A DNA stretch of 64,000 nucleotides, taken from assembly GCA_965263325.1 (NCBI GenBank), contig CBDHGY010000002.1:2790001-2854000 (forward strand), in the 5' to 3' direction. Shown piece by piece: positions 49,275-57,380 of this stretch. Below the pieces are notes generated by a model. That model worked only from the letters and a program-made list of their open reading frames with translations. It had not been told where the DNA came from and did no database searches. A program made the position numbers and the translations under genes. Numbering within the stretch: position 1 is the stretch's first letter; each line of letters begins with the position of its first letter. Source of the stretch: CBDHGY01 sp965263325. Lineage in GTDB: Bacteria; Pseudomonadota; Alphaproteobacteria; Caulobacterales; Hyphomonadaceae.

Positions 49275-49907
49275 TTAAGACTGCGCAAGACCAACCATCA
49301 AATTCAAGGCAATTGAAACGCGCGGGCGCGCGCCGCGGTGCTGGTTGACGGAATGACGTAGCCAGCTCGGGAAAACGACTATCATCCCTGCTTCGGGGCG
49401 CACCGCATGCTGTGATCTCATAGGGGAGCCATCAACCATTTTCATAACAAGGTCCGGCACAGTCATATGTGCCGTGGGAAACCGAGGGTCTTCGAGAATG
49501 AGCTCGCCGCCGCCCGTGTCAGCTTCGGAGCCGCCTGGATCGACGTAGTATACCGCAGACCACAAAGCGCCCGGATGACAATGCTGTTGGTTGGCTGCGC
49601 CCGGCGGGTTGATATTCGCCCACATTTCTACGGACCAGGTAAAGGAACGCTTTCCCTTGGGGTGGATATCCGACATATGCGCGCCGGCAACTTCGGTTGC
49701 ATACTCCGCCAGCGCAATGGCTGCCGGGCCGCCCCATACGGCCATATCCACATCAGAATGCCAGCCACCAATATTCGAGCGCGCTATGCCGCCGCTTTGC
49801 TGGCGATGTTGGTTAATCACTTGCAAAAGCGCAGGATTGTTCTGTTGTGCGGCAGGCCAGTGCGCCTTGATTACCGGCGTGGCAAACAGATCGAGTCGTT
49901 CAGTCAT
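49275..49907 (-). CDS. TIGR02466-type 2OG-Fe(II) oxygenase
   Basis: A 210-residue protein matching the TIGR02466 group of putative iron/2-oxoglutarate oxygenases: WANINPPGAANQQHCHPGALWSAVYYVDPGG in the middle (two histidines), and FPSWLRHSVNQHRG-RPRVSIALNL at the end with the distal His and the Arg for oxoglutarate. Many members come from phages or cyanobacteria; the substrate is unknown. It lies 7 bp downstream of mrp. Confidence 0.86.
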   Translation of the reverse strand: MTERLDLFATPVIKAHWPAAQQNNPALLQVINQHRQQSGGIARSNIGGWHSDVDMAVWGGPAAIALAEYATEVAGAHMSDIHPKGKRSFTWSVEMWANINPPGAANQQHCHPGALWSAVYYVDPGGSEADTGGGELILEDPRFPTAHMTVPDLVMKMVDGSPMRSQHAVRPEAGMIVVFPSWLRHSVNQHRGARPRVSIALNLMVGLAQS

Positions 49908-49914
49908 ATCCGTC

Positions 49915-51045
49915 CTAATCCTGAAACGTAATAGTTGGCGCAGGTTTCGTTTCCAGCGTTTCTAAAGCAGATGCAACTTTTTCGCCAAGTTGGTTAAATG
50001 CGTCCGCAGCTGGGCCATCGCCGAGCGCGGCCGGTACCCCTGCATCGCCGCCTTCGCGAAGGGACGGCAGAATCGGGAGTTCGGCGAGTAGAGGCAGTCC
50101 GAGTTTCTGTGCCATGTGCGCACCGCCGCCTTTCCCGAATAAGTAGTGACGCTCGCCAGAAGGATCTTTGAACCAGGCCATATTCTCGATAATGCCAAGC
50201 ACTGGCACATGCGTTTTTGCGAACATTGCTGCCCCGCGCCGCACATCCGCAAGCGCCACTTCTTGAGGTGTGGTGACGATGATGGCGGCGCTGAGCGGAA
50301 TGCGCTGGGCCAAGGTTAACTGAGCATCGCCGGTCCCGGGCGGCGTATCAAGGATAAGGAAGTCCAGCGGCTCCTCGGATGTGCCCCAAACCACATCATT
50401 CAGCATTTGTGTAATCGCCGACATAACAATAGGACCCCGCCAGACCATGGGGGCGTCCTGATCTGCGAGGTAACCAATGGACATGGTTTTAAGACCATGG
50501 GCCGCCACCGGGATCAGTTTCTGGTCGCTATTCGCTTCGGGTTTGGCGTCGCCGGTGCCCATCATTACCGGAACGGAGGGGCCGTAGACATCGATATCCA
50601 GGAGCCCGACATTTGCGCCAGTGGCGGCGAGTGAAATCGCCAAATTGGCCGCGACCGTGGATTTTCCGACACCGCCTTTTGCACTCGCGACTGCGATAAT
50701 GCGCGATACCCCAGGAATTGAATTCGTTTTCGGGGCCGCTGCAGGGGCATTCTTTATGGAGGTTTCGGCAGTTTTATCCCCTTTTCTGAGGCGCTGTGAG
50801 CCTGCTGGCGGCGTGTCAGCTGTCAGCACAGCATTTGCGTCTTCGATGCCGTCAACCATCCGCGCGCGGCTCTCAGCCTCCAGCCGAAGTGCCTCAGATC
50901 GCTCCAAATCCTGTGGATCAGCCTGAATCACTAGGGTGGCGGTCGCGTCGCGGATAATCACCGCATCCAGCCAATCTGGCTCGCCCAGAGCCTCTTTGAC
51001 CGCTTTTTCCAATACTTCCGGTGTGCGGCTTTTCGAACGAAACAT
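49915..51045 (-). CDS. mrp: Mrp/ApbC family Fe-S cluster carrier ATPase, without the usual CxxC
   Basis: A 376-residue P-loop ATPase that in other bacteria carries iron-sulfur clusters to apo-proteins. The deviant Walker A SAKGGVGKSTVAANL is at residues 121-135, and VGLLDIDVYGPSVP, LDFLILDTPPGTGD and the N-terminal DUF59-like domain are all present. The C-terminal segment reads NMAWFKDPSGERHYLFGKGGG, where most homologues have CPxCG; both cluster-binding cysteines are missing. It may bind a cluster through other residues or have a different role. Confidence 0.9.
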   Translation of the reverse strand: MFRSKSRTPEVLEKAVKEALGEPDWLDAVIIRDATATLVIQADPQDLERSEALRLEAESRARMVDGIEDANAVLTADTPPAGSQRLRKGDKTAETSIKNAPAAAPKTNSIPGVSRIIAVASAKGGVGKSTVAANLAISLAATGANVGLLDIDVYGPSVPVMMGTGDAKPEANSDQKLIPVAAHGLKTMSIGYLADQDAPMVWRGPIVMSAITQMLNDVVWGTSEEPLDFLILDTPPGTGDAQLTLAQRIPLSAAIIVTTPQEVALADVRRGAAMFAKTHVPVLGIIENMAWFKDPSGERHYLFGKGGGAHMAQKLGLPLLAELPILPSLREGGDAGVPAALGDGPAADAFNQLGEKVASALETLETKPAPTITFQD

Positions 51046-51123
51046 ATCAGCGCCTATTGAAGACTAGGGGGTGCCATGCACATATCGGGCTTAATTACAT
51101 GAATGCAAAAGGATTCGCGGCAT

Positions 51124-52281
51124 ATGCCTTGGAAAGATGAAAGTGGAGGAGAGCCTCCCCGCGCGGCTGGTGGACCTTGGGGCGGTGGCTCCGGAGGTGA
51201 CGGCGGCAAAAACGGTGGATCGCCATGGAATCGCCCAGGCGGCGGCGGAAGCGGAGGCTCAGGCGGTGGCGGCGGTGACCTCGAAGATCAAATGCGCCGC
51301 ATGCAGGAACGGTTTCGGCGTGGACGCAGCGGAGGCGGCGGCGGCGCAGGCCGCGGGCAACGTCCTAATTTTGGACCGGGCGGCCTCGTCGTTTTGTTGC
51401 TTGCAGCGCTTCTTGCGTGGGCAGCAACAGGTATCGTGATTGTCGATGAAGGCGAACGAGCAGCCGTTTTCCGCTTCGGAAAATACCAGATGAACCTCGA
51501 TCCTGGCTTTCACATCCGTTTCCCATCCCCGATTGAAACACATGAAGTGATGCCGGCGCAAAGTCAGCAAACAACCATTATCGGGCAAAGACAGGAAGAA
51601 AGCCTGATGCTGACCGGCGATGAAAACATTGTCGACGTTCAGTTCCGGGTTCGATGGTTCTACGGAACCAATCCCGAAGATTTTATCCTGAATGTCGATC
51701 ATGAGGCGGACCCTCGCCGCAATGAAGCGTCGGCCTTGGTCAAAGCGGTCGCAGAAAGCGTCATGCGGGAAGTCGTTGGTAAATCGACCCTCGATCAAGT
51801 CATCACGGCTGGCCGGGGCGATATCGAAGATGATGTGCTCGCTGGAACGAGAGCGCTTTTGCAGGATTACCGCGCTGGCGTATCGGTCAGTGAGATACAA
51901 TTGTTGCCAACTGAGCCACCGGCACCTGTCCGCGCGGCATTCGTGGACGTTGTTAACGCAAGCCAGGATGCAGAACGGACCGTCGAAAATGCTACACGGT
52001 TTTCTAACGAGATTATCCCGCGCGCCCGCGGTGATGCTGAACGGATCCTACAGGATGCAGAAGCTTACCGTGACAAGGTGATTGCGGACTCAACCGGTGA
52101 AGCCGCGCGCTTTGAACAAATTCTCGAAGAGTATCGTCAGGCACCTCGCGTGACGCGAGAGCGCATGTATCTCGAAACGATGGAAACCGTACTCGGCAAT
52201 GCTGAAAAACTCGTGCTCGATAGTGAGTCTGGCGCTGTGCCGTACCTTCCAATTGATCGCGTTCAGCGCGGCGACAACTAG
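51124..52281 (+). CDS. hflK: FtsH protease modulator HflK
   Basis: HflK forms with HflC a membrane complex that controls the FtsH protease. The 385-residue protein has a Gly/Arg-rich N-terminal stretch, a membrane helix at about 87-107 and an SPFH domain beginning IVDEGERAAVFRFGKY. AAAGGA lies about 11 bases before ATG 51124. HflC follows 9 bp later, as usual. Confidence 0.95.
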   Translation: MPWKDESGGEPPRAAGGPWGGGSGGDGGKNGGSPWNRPGGGGSGGSGGGGGDLEDQMRRMQERFRRGRSGGGGGAGRGQRPNFGPGGLVVLLLAALLAWAATGIVIVDEGERAAVFRFGKYQMNLDPGFHIRFPSPIETHEVMPAQSQQTTIIGQRQEESLMLTGDENIVDVQFRVRWFYGTNPEDFILNVDHEADPRRNEASALVKAVAESVMREVVGKSTLDQVITAGRGDIEDDVLAGTRALLQDYRAGVSVSEIQLLPTEPPAPVRAAFVDVVNASQDAERTVENATRFSNEIIPRARGDAERILQDAEAYRDKVIADSTGEAARFEQILEEYRQAPRVTRERMYLETMETVLGNAEKLVLDSESGAVPYLPIDRVQRGDN

Positions 52282-52290
52282 GAGAAGATC

Positions 52291-53229
52291 ATGAAATCCT
52301 TTGGTATTATTTCGATCGTTGCTCTTTTCATTGCTGCAATCGCCGCCTTGAACACTTTCTTTGTGGTTGATCAGCGAGAGCAGGCTCTTGTCCTTCAGGT
52401 CGGTAAAGCGGTTCAGACTTATAATCCACCAGATACCGACGAGGCGGGATTGAAAATGAAGATCCCTTTCATCCAGTCTGTGGTAAAATACGATAAACGC
52501 AATCTTGGTTTGGATATTCCCGACATCGAAGTTTACGCGTCCAATCAAGAACAATTGCTCGTTGATGCGTTCGTTCGCTGGAGCATTGATGATCCACTCG
52601 CATTCTATCAAACCTTGAACACTATGGGCCGGGCGCGGGAAGACCTTTCAGGGTTTACCGAAACAGCGATGCGGAAAGCCATCGCGAACCGTCTACCTGA
52701 AGATGTGATTTCTGGTCAGCGCGCAGAGCTTATGGACGAAATCCGCGAAGATTTGCGTGCCTCTGTGAATGGTCAGATTGGCGACGAGGAAGGTGCGGCG
52801 AGCCTTGGTGATCTTGGAATCAAAATCATCGATGTCCGGATCCGCCGGGCAGACCTGCCGCCGGACGTTTCTGAGCGGGTGTTTGAGCGGATGAATGCCG
52901 CGCGGAAGCAGCGTGCAGAACAAATCCGAGCAGAAGGCGAAGAGCGCGCCAAACTGATCCGAGCCACGGCAGAAAAAGAACGGACCGTTCTGTTGGCGCA
53001 GGCGAACGAGCAATCTGAGAAGATCCGCGGTGAAGGCGATGCGCAGCGAAATGCGATCTATGCGGAAGCATACGAAAAGGATGCGGAATTCTTTCGCTTC
53101 CAACGTGCGCTGATTGCTTGCGAAAGAGCTTATACGAAGGGCACGCGGATCGTTGTCGCGCCAGACAATATGGGTCTTTGCGACGAGTTCATCCGCCGCG
53201 CGCGCAACAATGGTACGGCGCGGAACTGA
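52291..53229 (+). CDS. hflC: FtsH protease modulator HflC
   Basis: The 312-residue partner of HflK, with an N-terminal membrane helix (IISIVALFIAAIAALNTFFVV), an SPFH domain starting VDQREQALVLQVGK, and the charged Arg/Glu coiled coil ERMNAARKQRAEQIRAEGEE. GGAGAAG lies before the ATG. A DegP/Q-type protease follows 93 bp later, completing a membrane and periplasmic quality-control cluster. Confidence 0.95.
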   Translation: MKSFGIISIVALFIAAIAALNTFFVVDQREQALVLQVGKAVQTYNPPDTDEAGLKMKIPFIQSVVKYDKRNLGLDIPDIEVYASNQEQLLVDAFVRWSIDDPLAFYQTLNTMGRAREDLSGFTETAMRKAIANRLPEDVISGQRAELMDEIREDLRASVNGQIGDEEGAASLGDLGIKIIDVRIRRADLPPDVSERVFERMNAARKQRAEQIRAEGEERAKLIRATAEKERTVLLAQANEQSEKIRGEGDAQRNAIYAEAYEKDAEFFRFQRALIACERAYTKGTRIVVAPDNMGLCDEFIRRARNNGTARN

Positions 53230-53322
53230 TAGAGCGCACATCACCCATTGCGTCTTGCCCATGAAACGCCATAGTCTGTCGCTCTAATAAGGGCGGCAGA
53301 TTAATTGGAGAGACCAGTTCCT

Positions 53323-54750
53323 ATGCGCGTATTTTCAGTCGTAGCGGCAGCTTTAGGACTTAGCTTATGCGGCGCGGGTGCCGTGGCTCAGGACATTTCG
53401 TTGCCGCCGGATACGGTCATCAATTCCAAGGAAACACCGGGTAGCTTTTCAGAGCTTTCCAAACGCCTGATGCCGGCAGTGGTCAACATCTCGACACAGA
53501 CCACCATTGCAGAAGCGGGCATGCCGAGTTTCCCAAACGATTCTCCGCTCGAGCGCTTCAATGATTTCTTCGGCCGCAGCGATGATGGATTTCGACGTCA
53601 GGGCGCTCTGGGATCAGGGTTTGTGATATCCTCTGATGGTTACATTGTTACCAACAATCATGTGATTGAAAGCGCTGACGAGATTACGGTCGAGTTCGAA
53701 GACGGCGATAGCCTGCTAGCTGAGCTGGTGGGCCGTGATCCGAACACGGATCTCGCTGTCCTGAAGGTAACGTCTTCCGATCCTCTGCCATATGTCCGCT
53801 TTGCTGATAGCGATCAGGCAGAAGTTGGTGACTGGGTCATCGCCATTGGTAACCCGCTCGGCTTTGGCGGGTCGGTGTCTGCGGGCATCATCTCTGCGCG
53901 CAACCGCGATATTTCAATGGGATCGTATGATGACTTCATCCAGACGGATGCGGCGATCAACCGGGGCAATTCCGGCGGACCCTTATTCAATCTGCGCGGT
54001 GAAGTCGTCGGTGTAAACACGGCGATCGTTTCGCCTTCTGGCGGGTCGATTGGTATTGGTTTTTCCATTCCGGCCAATCTCGCAAAAAGGGTAACAGGAC
54101 AGCTGCAGGAGTTCGGTGAACCGCGGCGGTCTTGGCTCGGCGTGAACATCCAGCCAGTGGATAAAGATCTGGCGACATCATACGGTCTCAATCGCGCGGA
54201 AGGCGTAATCGTGACAAATGTCGTTGAAGATGGGCCCGCTGAGGCGGCAGGATTAGAGGTCGGTGATCTCCTCCTTCGATTTGATGGCAAGTCTATCGAG
54301 GATACGCGAAGTTTGACTCGGCGCGTTGCGGAGGCGGGTATCGGAAAATCTGTCAATGTCGAGATCATCCGCGAGCGGCGGCGTCAAACCGTAGCAGTTG
54401 AGCTTGGCGAACTCGAGAACGATATCGATGAAAAAGAAGAAGTAAATGTGCCAGAGTCCGCGCTGACCGATAACGGACTTGGCGTTCAGCTTGGGACAAT
54501 CGGTGATGATTCCCGCCGGCGCTACGGAATTTCGTCAGATATTGAAGGCGCGCTTGTTATGAGCGTTGCCACGAAGGGGCCGAGCTTTGGCAAACTCCGC
54601 AAAGGCGATGTGATTGTCGAAATGGACTTCGAAGAGATTACAGGCGTTGCGCAAGCTGTTGAGAAACTGAAGGCCGCCTCTTCGCCTTTACTGGTGCGTG
54701 TGCACCGCGGCGGTAGGGACGCGTTCTACTCAATCGAACTGAAGAAGTAA
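53323..54750 (+). CDS. Do-type periplasmic serine protease (DegP/DegQ)
   Basis: A 475-residue HtrA-family protease/chaperone. After a signal peptide (cut near residue 23), the catalytic triad is H113 (TNNHVIESAD), D143 (NTDLAVLKV) and S217 (RGNSGGPLFN), followed by two PDZ domains (LGVNIQPVDK near 275; GVQLGTIGDD near 390). GGAGAG precedes ATG 53323; an upstream TTG at 53305 is less likely. Position after hflKC is common in alphaproteobacteria and fits a joint envelope role. Confidence 0.95.
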   Translation: MRVFSVVAAALGLSLCGAGAVAQDISLPPDTVINSKETPGSFSELSKRLMPAVVNISTQTTIAEAGMPSFPNDSPLERFNDFFGRSDDGFRRQGALGSGFVISSDGYIVTNNHVIESADEITVEFEDGDSLLAELVGRDPNTDLAVLKVTSSDPLPYVRFADSDQAEVGDWVIAIGNPLGFGGSVSAGIISARNRDISMGSYDDFIQTDAAINRGNSGGPLFNLRGEVVGVNTAIVSPSGGSIGIGFSIPANLAKRVTGQLQEFGEPRRSWLGVNIQPVDKDLATSYGLNRAEGVIVTNVVEDGPAEAAGLEVGDLLLRFDGKSIEDTRSLTRRVAEAGIGKSVNVEIIRERRRQTVAVELGELENDIDEKEEVNVPESALTDNGLGVQLGTIGDDSRRRYGISSDIEGALVMSVATKGPSFGKLRKGDVIVEMDFEEITGVAQAVEKLKAASSPLLVRVHRGGRDAFYSIELKK

Positions 54751-54752
54751 GA

Positions 54753-55307
54753 CTACCCCGTTTGAGATGCAGCGATGTGTGCACTGAAAGGGCGTGGATC
54801 TGAGGGGTTGCTGCCGAGATCTTGTAGTCGATAGGTCCACCAGCCCACGTCGCGCCATTCACCGTTCTTGAATCCAATATTTTCGTAAACGCCGATTGGC
54901 TTGAACCCGATATGCTCGTGGAAACCGACGCTTGGATCGTTTGGAAGGGTAATCCCTGCCAGTGCATTTGCGTATCCCAGCTCGCGTAGCGTTTCAAACA
55001 ATCGCATATATAGCTGACTTGCCGCGCCGGTGCGCCGCGCCGCTTCGCCAACATACACACTCGTCTCGCAAGACCAGCGATACGCCGCACGCGCGCGATG
55101 TTCTGTTGCATAAGCATAGGCGATGACGAGCCCGTTATTCTTGAGCACAAGCCAAGGGTGCGTCTTCAAGGTTTGGTTTATTCGCGCTGCCATTTCTTCG
55201 GCTGTTGGAGGGATGTCTTCAAAGGAAATCCCAGTACTCCTCACAATCGGCGCATAGATCTCGGCAATGGTGCCTGCGTCTTCAATGGTTGCGATTTCAA
55301 TCGTCAC
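54753..55307 (-). CDS. GNAT N-acetyltransferase, phosphinothricin-type
   Basis: A 184-residue GNAT protein similar in layout to phosphinothricin and methionine-sulfone acetyltransferases: an N-terminal IEDAGTIAEIYAPIVRST-ISFE, CETSVYVGEAARRTGAASQLYMRL with the CoA loop, and NDPSVGFHEHIGFKPIGVY. These typically acetylate amino-acid analogues. Its ATG overlaps the stop of serB (ATGA), so it is translationally coupled. Confidence 0.9.
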   Translation of the reverse strand: MTIEIATIEDAGTIAEIYAPIVRSTGISFEDIPPTAEEMAARINQTLKTHPWLVLKNNGLVIAYAYATEHRARAAYRWSCETSVYVGEAARRTGAASQLYMRLFETLRELGYANALAGITLPNDPSVGFHEHIGFKPIGVYENIGFKNGEWRDVGWWTYRLQDLGSNPSDPRPFSAHIAASQTG

Positions 55308-56215
55308 TGCACAAATTCACTCTCTTTGTATCCTTGAAAGTAGAGCGCCGTTATCAAGCTGGTATGGCTGATTGCGGCGTCAGCTTTCTCAGCCACTATG
55401 GGTTTCGCCTCAAATGCAATCCCGAGCCCTGCAGCTTCAATCATGGCAAGATCATTTGCGCCGTCACCCATTGCGAGCGCATCTTCGGCTGTCAGGCCCG
55501 CTTCTCGCGCAGCAGTGTTGAGGCGAGTAAGTTTTGCTTCGCGGCCGAGGATTGGCAGACCTACTTGCCCCGTGAGTTTTGCGCCATCATCAATCAATGT
55601 GTTGCCGTGGTTCGATCCGAAACCCGCAGCCGCACCTACGAGCGACGTGAAGAATGTAAAACCACCGGAAACAAGCAGAGTTTTCGCGCCGTTTGTCTCC
55701 ATGGTTTTCACAAGCGTTCGCGCGCCTTCATTCAAAGTGATGCGTTCATCAAAGCATTTCTGAAGCGCGGTAAGCTCCACCCCTTTGAGCATTCCAACGC
55801 GCTCCGTCAGCGCGCCTTCGAAATCAAGCTCACCGCGCATGGCGCGCTCGGTGATAGCGGAAATCTCGGCTTTAAGGCCGGCATAGTCTGCCAGTTCATC
55901 AAGGCATTCCTGGCCAATGATCGTTGAGTCCATATCGCAAATTAATAGCCGCTTCTTGCGATTTTCGAGTGGCATAACGCAGATGTCGCCGTGTATGCCT
56001 AGCGTGCCTTGCAGTGCAGAGCGTACAGCGCCGGGGCCTGCATGATCTGGCAAATCAAACTCAGCTTCCGCCGCCTTGATAGGGCCATCCGCGCTTAGGA
56101 GCTGCGGCTCCGCGCCAGAAATTCCCGCAGCTTCCAGCGCATCGCGCAAGCGTGCCCGAACATCTGGCGTATCTTCTGGAGTTGCGGCAACAGCAACAAG
56201 TCTCGGATTTGGCAT
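55304..56215 (-). CDS. serB: Phosphoserine phosphatase
   Basis: SerB makes serine from phosphoserine. The 303-residue chain has an N-terminal ACT-like extension and a haloacid-dehalogenase core with the nucleophile Asp94 in CDMDSTII, LLVSGGFTFFTS and the metal motif AMGDGANDLAMI. The GNAT gene overlaps its 3' end. Confidence 0.95.
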   Translation of the reverse strand: MPNPRLVAVAATPEDTPDVRARLRDALEAAGISGAEPQLLSADGPIKAAEAEFDLPDHAGPGAVRSALQGTLGIHGDICVMPLENRKKRLLICDMDSTIIGQECLDELADYAGLKAEISAITERAMRGELDFEGALTERVGMLKGVELTALQKCFDERITLNEGARTLVKTMETNGAKTLLVSGGFTFFTSLVGAAAGFGSNHGNTLIDDGAKLTGQVGLPILGREAKLTRLNTAAREAGLTAEDALAMGDGANDLAMIEAAGLGIAFEAKPIVAEKADAAISHTSLITALYFQGYKESEFVQ

Positions 56216-56259
56216 GGGTCTTCTTCCATCTTTAACGTGTCTGGCTTACACACATTCGA

Positions 56260-57192
56260 ATGCGTCCGGCTATACTCATTCACGGCCCCACGGCCAGCGG
56301 AAAAACAGCTTTGTCGATTGATCTGGCAGAAAAGCTCGGTGGTGAAATCATTAATGCGGATTCCATGCAGGTCTATAAGGATCTGAACGTGTTGACCGCA
56401 CGCCCATCTAGCGACGAACTGAAAATGGCTCCGCACCATCTGTTCGGCCATGTGGATGCTGAAACCCGGTATTCAACTGGAAAATGGATGGAAGATGCGA
56501 AACGCAAGATCGGCAGCATCCAGAAGCGCGGAAACATTCCAATCATCGCTGGCGGGACGGGGCTCTACTTCTTGTCTCTTATTCAGGGTCTGAGTGAAAT
56601 TCCACCGGTGCCGGAAGAGGTTCGCGCTGAGGTTCGTAATGTACAGCTAACAGAGGGAACACACGGGCTCCACGCGCGTCTGGAGAAAGTGGATCCGCAA
56701 AGCGCAGAGCGTCTGGAGCGTACCGATCGCCAGCGTCTGTCGCGTGCTTATGAAGTATGGCTCGCAACGGGGCGTACAATTTCTGAATTTCAGTCCAAGC
56801 GATCAAAGCCCGTATTGGGGGAGGATGATTGGCTCGGCGTCGCACTGACGCCTCCGCGCGCGCGTCTCTATGCGCGGATCGATAGACGATTTGAAGGCAT
56901 GATGATGCACGGCGCGATGCTCGAGGCAGAAGCACTCGTGGAGCGCGGGCTCGATCCAGAGCTGCCGGCGATGAAAGCCCACGGTATGCCTTGGCTAGCA
57001 GCATTCATTCGCGGGGAAATGGACGCAGAGACGGCGGCAGACAGCGCGAAACGCGATACGCGGCGTTATGCTAAACGACAATTTACCTGGATTGGTCGGC
57101 AGTTTCCATTCTGGCCGCGCATTCCTGCGATGGATCTGGCGGAACGTCGAAAGGTAATAATTGCCCTTTATAAGGAAATTGACAGGCGCTGA
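56260..57192 (+). CDS. miaA: tRNA dimethylallyltransferase
   Basis: MiaA adds a dimethylallyl group to A37 of tRNAs reading U-starting codons. The 310-residue chain has the P-loop GPTASGKTALSIDL, the substrate block NADSMQVYKDLNVLTARP and FGHVDAETRYSTGKW, and GGTGLYFLSLIQGL. It is divergent from serB and precedes the ilv operon; MiaA modification affects attenuation at leader peptides, so its position next to one is worth noting. The start at 56260 lacks a clear ribosome site. Confidence 0.95.
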   Translation: MRPAILIHGPTASGKTALSIDLAEKLGGEIINADSMQVYKDLNVLTARPSSDELKMAPHHLFGHVDAETRYSTGKWMEDAKRKIGSIQKRGNIPIIAGGTGLYFLSLIQGLSEIPPVPEEVRAEVRNVQLTEGTHGLHARLEKVDPQSAERLERTDRQRLSRAYEVWLATGRTISEFQSKRSKPVLGEDDWLGVALTPPRARLYARIDRRFEGMMMHGAMLEAEALVERGLDPELPAMKAHGMPWLAAFIRGEMDAETAADSAKRDTRRYAKRQFTWIGRQFPFWPRIPAMDLAERRKVIIALYKEIDRR

Positions 57193-57234
57193 AGGGCAGG
57201 TTATGCCCCAACCATATTTTTGAGGATACATTCC

Positions 57235-57273
57235 ATGCGACCTGCAGTCGTGCTCGTTATTAGGCGTCCGTGA
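57235..57273 (+). CDS. Branched-chain leader peptide
   Basis: A 12-residue peptide, MRPAVVLVIRRP, with five consecutive branched-chain residues (Val-Val-Leu-Val-Ile) placed just before a stem-loop. Its stop is inside the first arm of that stem, exactly as in amino-acid attenuators, so ribosome stalling at Val/Leu/Ile codons would alter RNA folding. GAGGATA lies about 8 bases before the ATG. Confidence 0.88.
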   Translation: MRPAVVLVIRRP

Positions 57274-57332
57274 CCGGCATCAAGCCAGTCACGGACGCGC
57301 CTAATTGAGGGTCTCCAGAGGAGGCCCTTTTT
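57263..57332 (+). promoter_or_regulatory. Transcription attenuator of the ilvBNC operon
   Basis: The first stem pairs GGCGTCCGTGA region bases 57264-57273 with 57289-57298 (10 bp, extended by more pairs with a small bulge). A second stem, GGGTCTCC and GGAGGCCC (57309-57316 and 57320-57327) with a three-base loop and TTTTT after it, is an intrinsic terminator. Starvation for branched-chain amino acids would stall the ribosome on the leader peptide and favour read-through into ilvB. The exact anti-terminator pairing needs RNA folding. Confidence 0.88.
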
Positions 57333-57380
57333 ATTTGCCGCAATCCACCGATCACTTAAACCCCACGCAAGAGACTGAAA

